Shown here: in pieces, positions 3,368-6,017 of the stretch
Numbering within the stretch: position 1 is the stretch's first letter
How the letters are laid out: every line of letters begins with the position of its first letter
Source: a bacterium UBP3_UBA6266
GTDB taxonomy: Bacteria > Auribacterota > UBA6266
Assembly (NCBI GenBank): GCA_002440765.1
Contig: DJVC01000114.1
Span: 1-6,017 of the forward strand
Length of the DNA stretch: 6,017 nt
Reading direction: 5' to 3'
Made by a program: the position numbers and the translations under genes
The notes under the pieces: generated by a model
Told to the model about the DNA's origin: nothing
The model's input: only the letters and a program-made list of their open reading frames with translations
Databases searched by the model: none

Positions 3368-6017
3368 AAGAAGCAATCACCGGTTTCTCCATAAAATATT
3401 ACAAAGCCATAATAATAATCACCTTTCTGCTGACCCTGATACTCGGGCTGCAGATACCTAAAATCAAAATAGATACCGACCCGGAAAATATGCTTTCCGA
3501 AAGAGAATTCGTGAGAGTATTCCACAACGAGACAAAAAAGAACTTCGCGCTGTATGATTTTATAATTTTAGGCATCGTCAACGAGGAAAATCCCAACGGA
3601 GTCTTCAATAAAGAGACCCTATCCAAAATCTACAATATCACAGAAGATATAAAACAAATCGAGCTGAAATCCGGCGGACAGGAAACAACCAAACCGGTCA
3701 TCATAAGAGACATAATCAGCCCTTCAAATGTAGATAATATCAAAGAAGGCTCTTCCGCCGGCGAGATACGGTTCGAATGGCTTATGAGCAAACCTCCCGC
3801 ATCGGAAGAAGAATCGCTGGCCATAAGAGATGAAGCCATTGACAACCCCATGTTATACGGGACTATGATTTCCGAAGACAAAAAAGCCTTGTGTATTTAT
3901 ATCCCGATAAAAAACAAAAATCTAAGCCACGCAACTTCCCTGCAAATATTCGAAATCGTCAGAAAATACCCCGGCGCGGAGAAATACCATATAACAGGGC
4001 TTCCCGTGGCCGAAGACACTTTCGGATTTGAAATGTTCAGACAAATGGCAATATCCGCTCCTCTCGCGGGTTTGATTATATTCCTTTTAATGTGGTCCTT
4101 TTTCAGAAAAGTCAAACTCGTAATCGCGCCAATGCTTGTAGCTGTTATCACCGTGATTTCAACGATGGGATTGCTGATAGGGTCGGGATTCACCGTACAT
4201 ATAATGAGTTCGATGATACCGATATTCCTTATGCCTATCGCGGTTGTCGATTCCGTCCATATATTAAGCGAATTTTTTGACAGGTATAATATTTACAAAG
4301 ATAAGAAAAAAACCATCACACACGTGATGAATCACCTCTTCATGCCGATGCTCTACACTTCCCTTACAACAACCGCCGGATTTGCCTCGCTGGCATTAAC
4401 GCCTATACCTCCCGTCCAGATATTCGGCCTGTTCGTCGCAGCCGGCGTAATGCTTGCCTGGGTGCTGACAGTGCTCTTCATTCCGGCGTATACGATGCTG
4501 ATAAAAGATAAGTCGCTTGAAAATTTCGGTCTTCACCACGGGGAAGGGGAAAAAACCGTCTTAACCGGGATACTGCGTAATACGGGCGATTTCACATGGA
4601 AACGGTCTAAATCAATAATTGCCGCTTCAATCATCTTAACCGGACTCAGCATATACGGATTAAGCCTTATTAAAATAAATGATAACCCCGTCAAATGGTT
4701 CACGAAAGGGCACCGCATAAGAATAGCGGACGAGGTGCTTAACAGCCATTTCGGCGGCACATACACCGCATACCTGATACTCGACAAAGAAGATACCGGA
4801 GAGGCTTTCACAGCAAACATCCGCAGGCTTAAAGAAAAAATAGAAGCAGAAAGAACAGATAACTCCCCGCAAAACACAGATACCCTTCTTTCTTATATCG
4901 ATAAGGAGAAAGACAACTTCATAAAAGAGAAGAACTATGACTACACAGAATTTACGGAGAATATAATCGGCAAATCGGAAGAATTATCGTCCGACGATGA
5001 ATACCCGGACGATATTACGGAAACAATTGAAGATGAAAGCATAGACAGCCGTATATTCAAAAACCCGGTTATGCTGAAATATATGGAGAAACTGCAAAAC
5101 TACATGGCAGGCTCAAAAATAGTCGGCAAATCAACCTCAGCCGCCGATCTGGTAAAGAAAGTTTACATGGAGCTGATGGGAGGAAACCGCGAATACTACG
5201 TGATACCGCCCACAACAAAAGCCGTTGCCCAAAGTTTGTTCCAGTTTCAGAACGGCCACAAACCCGATGACCTCTGGCATCTTTTAATTCCGGATTATAA
5301 AACGGCAAACATCTGGGTCCAGATGAAAAGCGGAGATAACAAAGATATGGAAAAAGTGTTGAAACAGGTTGACAGCTTTATAGAAAGCAACCCGCCTCCG
5401 TTTCCCCTGAACCACCAATGGGCCGGGCTTACATACCTCAATGTCGAATGGCAGAATAAAATGGTGCGAGGGATGATTACTTCCCTGCTCGGAAGCTTTA
5501 TAATAGTCCTGATAATGATGATTTTCCTGTTCCGGTCGCCGCTATGGGGTGTACTTTCAATGATACCTCTTTCCATAACCATACTGCTGATTTACGGGTT
5601 AATAGGTCTAACGGGAAAAGACTATGATATGCCTGTGGCCGTTCTTTCATCTTTAACCCTGGGCCTGTCCGTTGACTTTGCCATCCATTTTCTTGAAAGG
5701 GCAAGGACCTTTTACGCTGAAACCCAATCTGTAGAAAAAACCCTGAAAGCCATGTTCGGGGAACCCGCAAGGGCTATCAGCAGAAACGCTATCGTAATCG
5801 CCATAGGGTTTCTGCCTTTGCTCGCGGCTCCTCTCATCCCTTATAAAACAGTGGGGTTCTTCCTGGCAAGCATAATGGCCGTTTCATCACTGGCAACTAT
5901 CATTCTCCTTCCCGCCCTCATAAAAACTTTCGCCAAATCCCTGTTTAAACCGGCCGGGATAAGGCGCTATGAGTGCAATTGCGTAAAATGTATTATCAGC
6001 ATATCGGCGGGTATATT
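3364..6017 (+). CDS. RND-superfamily exporter, MMPL/HAE3-like (3' end outside window)
   Basis: The frame is open for 884 codons to the window edge. The ATG overlaps the ArsR stop and is preceded by GGGAG (3354-3358) at five-base spacing. It has the duplicated RND layout: TM1 about 14-30, a periplasmic domain about 33-228, TM2-6 about 229-378, a cytoplasmic link, TM7 about 416-433, a second periplasmic domain about 434-703, and TM8-12 about 704-856. Each half has the charged TM4 motif linked to proton use: AVVDSVH (D296, H299) and GLSVDFAIHFLER (D771, H775). After TM1 comes DTDPENML, typical of this group. These pumps move lipids or hydrophobic compounds across or out of the inner membrane using the proton gradient. 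Periplasmic domain 2 has a very acidic stretch (539-561). After TM12 comes C871-N-C873-V-K-C876, then a hydrophobic run cut off by the window. No adaptor or outer-membrane channel gene is seen. The cargo is unknown; hopanoid export (HpnN) is one family alternative without support here. Confidence 0.9.
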   Translation, partial: MKEAITGFSIKYYKAIIIITFLLTLILGLQIPKIKIDTDPENMLSEREFVRVFHNETKKNFALYDFIILGIVNEENPNGVFNKETLSKIYNITEDIKQIELKSGGQETTKPVIIRDIISPSNVDNIKEGSSAGEIRFEWLMSKPPASEEESLAIRDEAIDNPMLYGTMISEDKKALCIYIPIKNKNLSHATSLQIFEIVRKYPGAEKYHITGLPVAEDTFGFEMFRQMAISAPLAGLIIFLLMWSFFRKVKLVIAPMLVAVITVISTMGLLIGSGFTVHIMSSMIPIFLMPIAVVDSVHILSEFFDRYNIYKDKKKTITHVMNHLFMPMLYTSLTTTAGFASLALTPIPPVQIFGLFVAAGVMLAWVLTVLFIPAYTMLIKDKSLENFGLHHGEGEKTVLTGILRNTGDFTWKRSKSIIAASIILTGLSIYGLSLIKINDNPVKWFTKGHRIRIADEVLNSHFGGTYTAYLILDKEDTGEAFTANIRRLKEKIEAERTDNSPQNTDTLLSYIDKEKDNFIKEKNYDYTEFTENIIGKSEELSSDDEYPDDITETIEDESIDSRIFKNPVMLKYMEKLQNYMAGSKIVGKSTSAADLVKKVYMELMGGNREYYVIPPTTKAVAQSLFQFQNGHKPDDLWHLLIPDYKTANIWVQMKSGDNKDMEKVLKQVDSFIESNPPPFPLNHQWAGLTYLNVEWQNKMVRGMITSLLGSFIIVLIMMIFLFRSPLWGVLSMIPLSITILLIYGLIGLTGKDYDMPVAVLSSLTLGLSVDFAIHFLERARTFYAETQSVEKTLKAMFGEPARAISRNAIVIAIGFLPLLAAPLIPYKTVGFFLASIMAVSSLATIILLPALIKTFAKSLFKPAGIRRYECNCVKCIISISAGI

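Noticed and set aside
4533..4877. Minus-strand open frame of 114 codons, and several other minus frames across 3292-5770
   Set aside because: They are shadows of the exporter gene, whose plus-strand frame is open for 884 codons with clear RND motifs.
3364..6017. Assignment of the exporter as HpnN (hopanoid transporter)
   Set aside because: The overall architecture fits, but no hopanoid or squalene gene is nearby and the ArsR pairing does not support it, so no symbol was given.

Overview
The window is a 6 kb stretch of bacterial chromosome holding six protein genes: a two-gene operon on the minus strand, two single genes on the plus strand, and a plus-strand two-gene operon. Two genes run off the window, one at each end. 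Secreted proteins, a PilZ receptor and an RND-type inner-membrane exporter all point to a Gram-negative (diderm) bacterium. Composition is moderate, with frequent ATA isoleucine and AGA/AGG arginine codons and good Shine-Dalgarno sites. The loose gene order would suit an uncultivated environmental lineage (Omnitrophota or Elusimicrobiota would be guesses); the window has no marker gene that settles this.

Region 1 (1-1584, minus strand): a small secreted protein that looks like a concanavalin-like beta-sandwich. It is followed after two bases by a secreted protein that starts at TTG and has the strand pattern of a TIM barrel. The second gene's ribosome binding site lies in the last codons of the first, so the two are probably translationally coupled. 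Together they look like an extracytoplasmic carbohydrate-related pair, but neither has a family I can name with certainty.

Region 2 (1585-2410): a divergent promoter region drives region 1 to the left and a secreted SYLF-domain (Ysc84/DUF500) protein to the right. The SYLF gene ends in a strong intrinsic terminator.

Region 3 (2411-2943): a 213-base gap, then a stand-alone PilZ-domain gene with its own candidate promoter and intact c-di-GMP binding motifs.

Region 4 (2944-6017): the most interesting part. An ArsR-family repressor gene overlaps by four bases (ATGA) the start of a large RND/MMPL-superfamily exporter gene. Its promoter is embedded in a perfect 36-bp palindrome, which is very likely the repressor's own operator. 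The repressor lacks the usual metal-binding motif in the recognition-helix region and instead has a C-terminal Cys-x3-Cys-Cys cluster. The exporter carries a Cys-x-Cys-x2-Cys cluster after its last predicted core membrane helix. This suggests a self-regulated export operon responding to a thiophilic or redox signal; the cargo cannot be read from the sequence. No RNA genes, insertion sequences or CRISPR arrays were seen.
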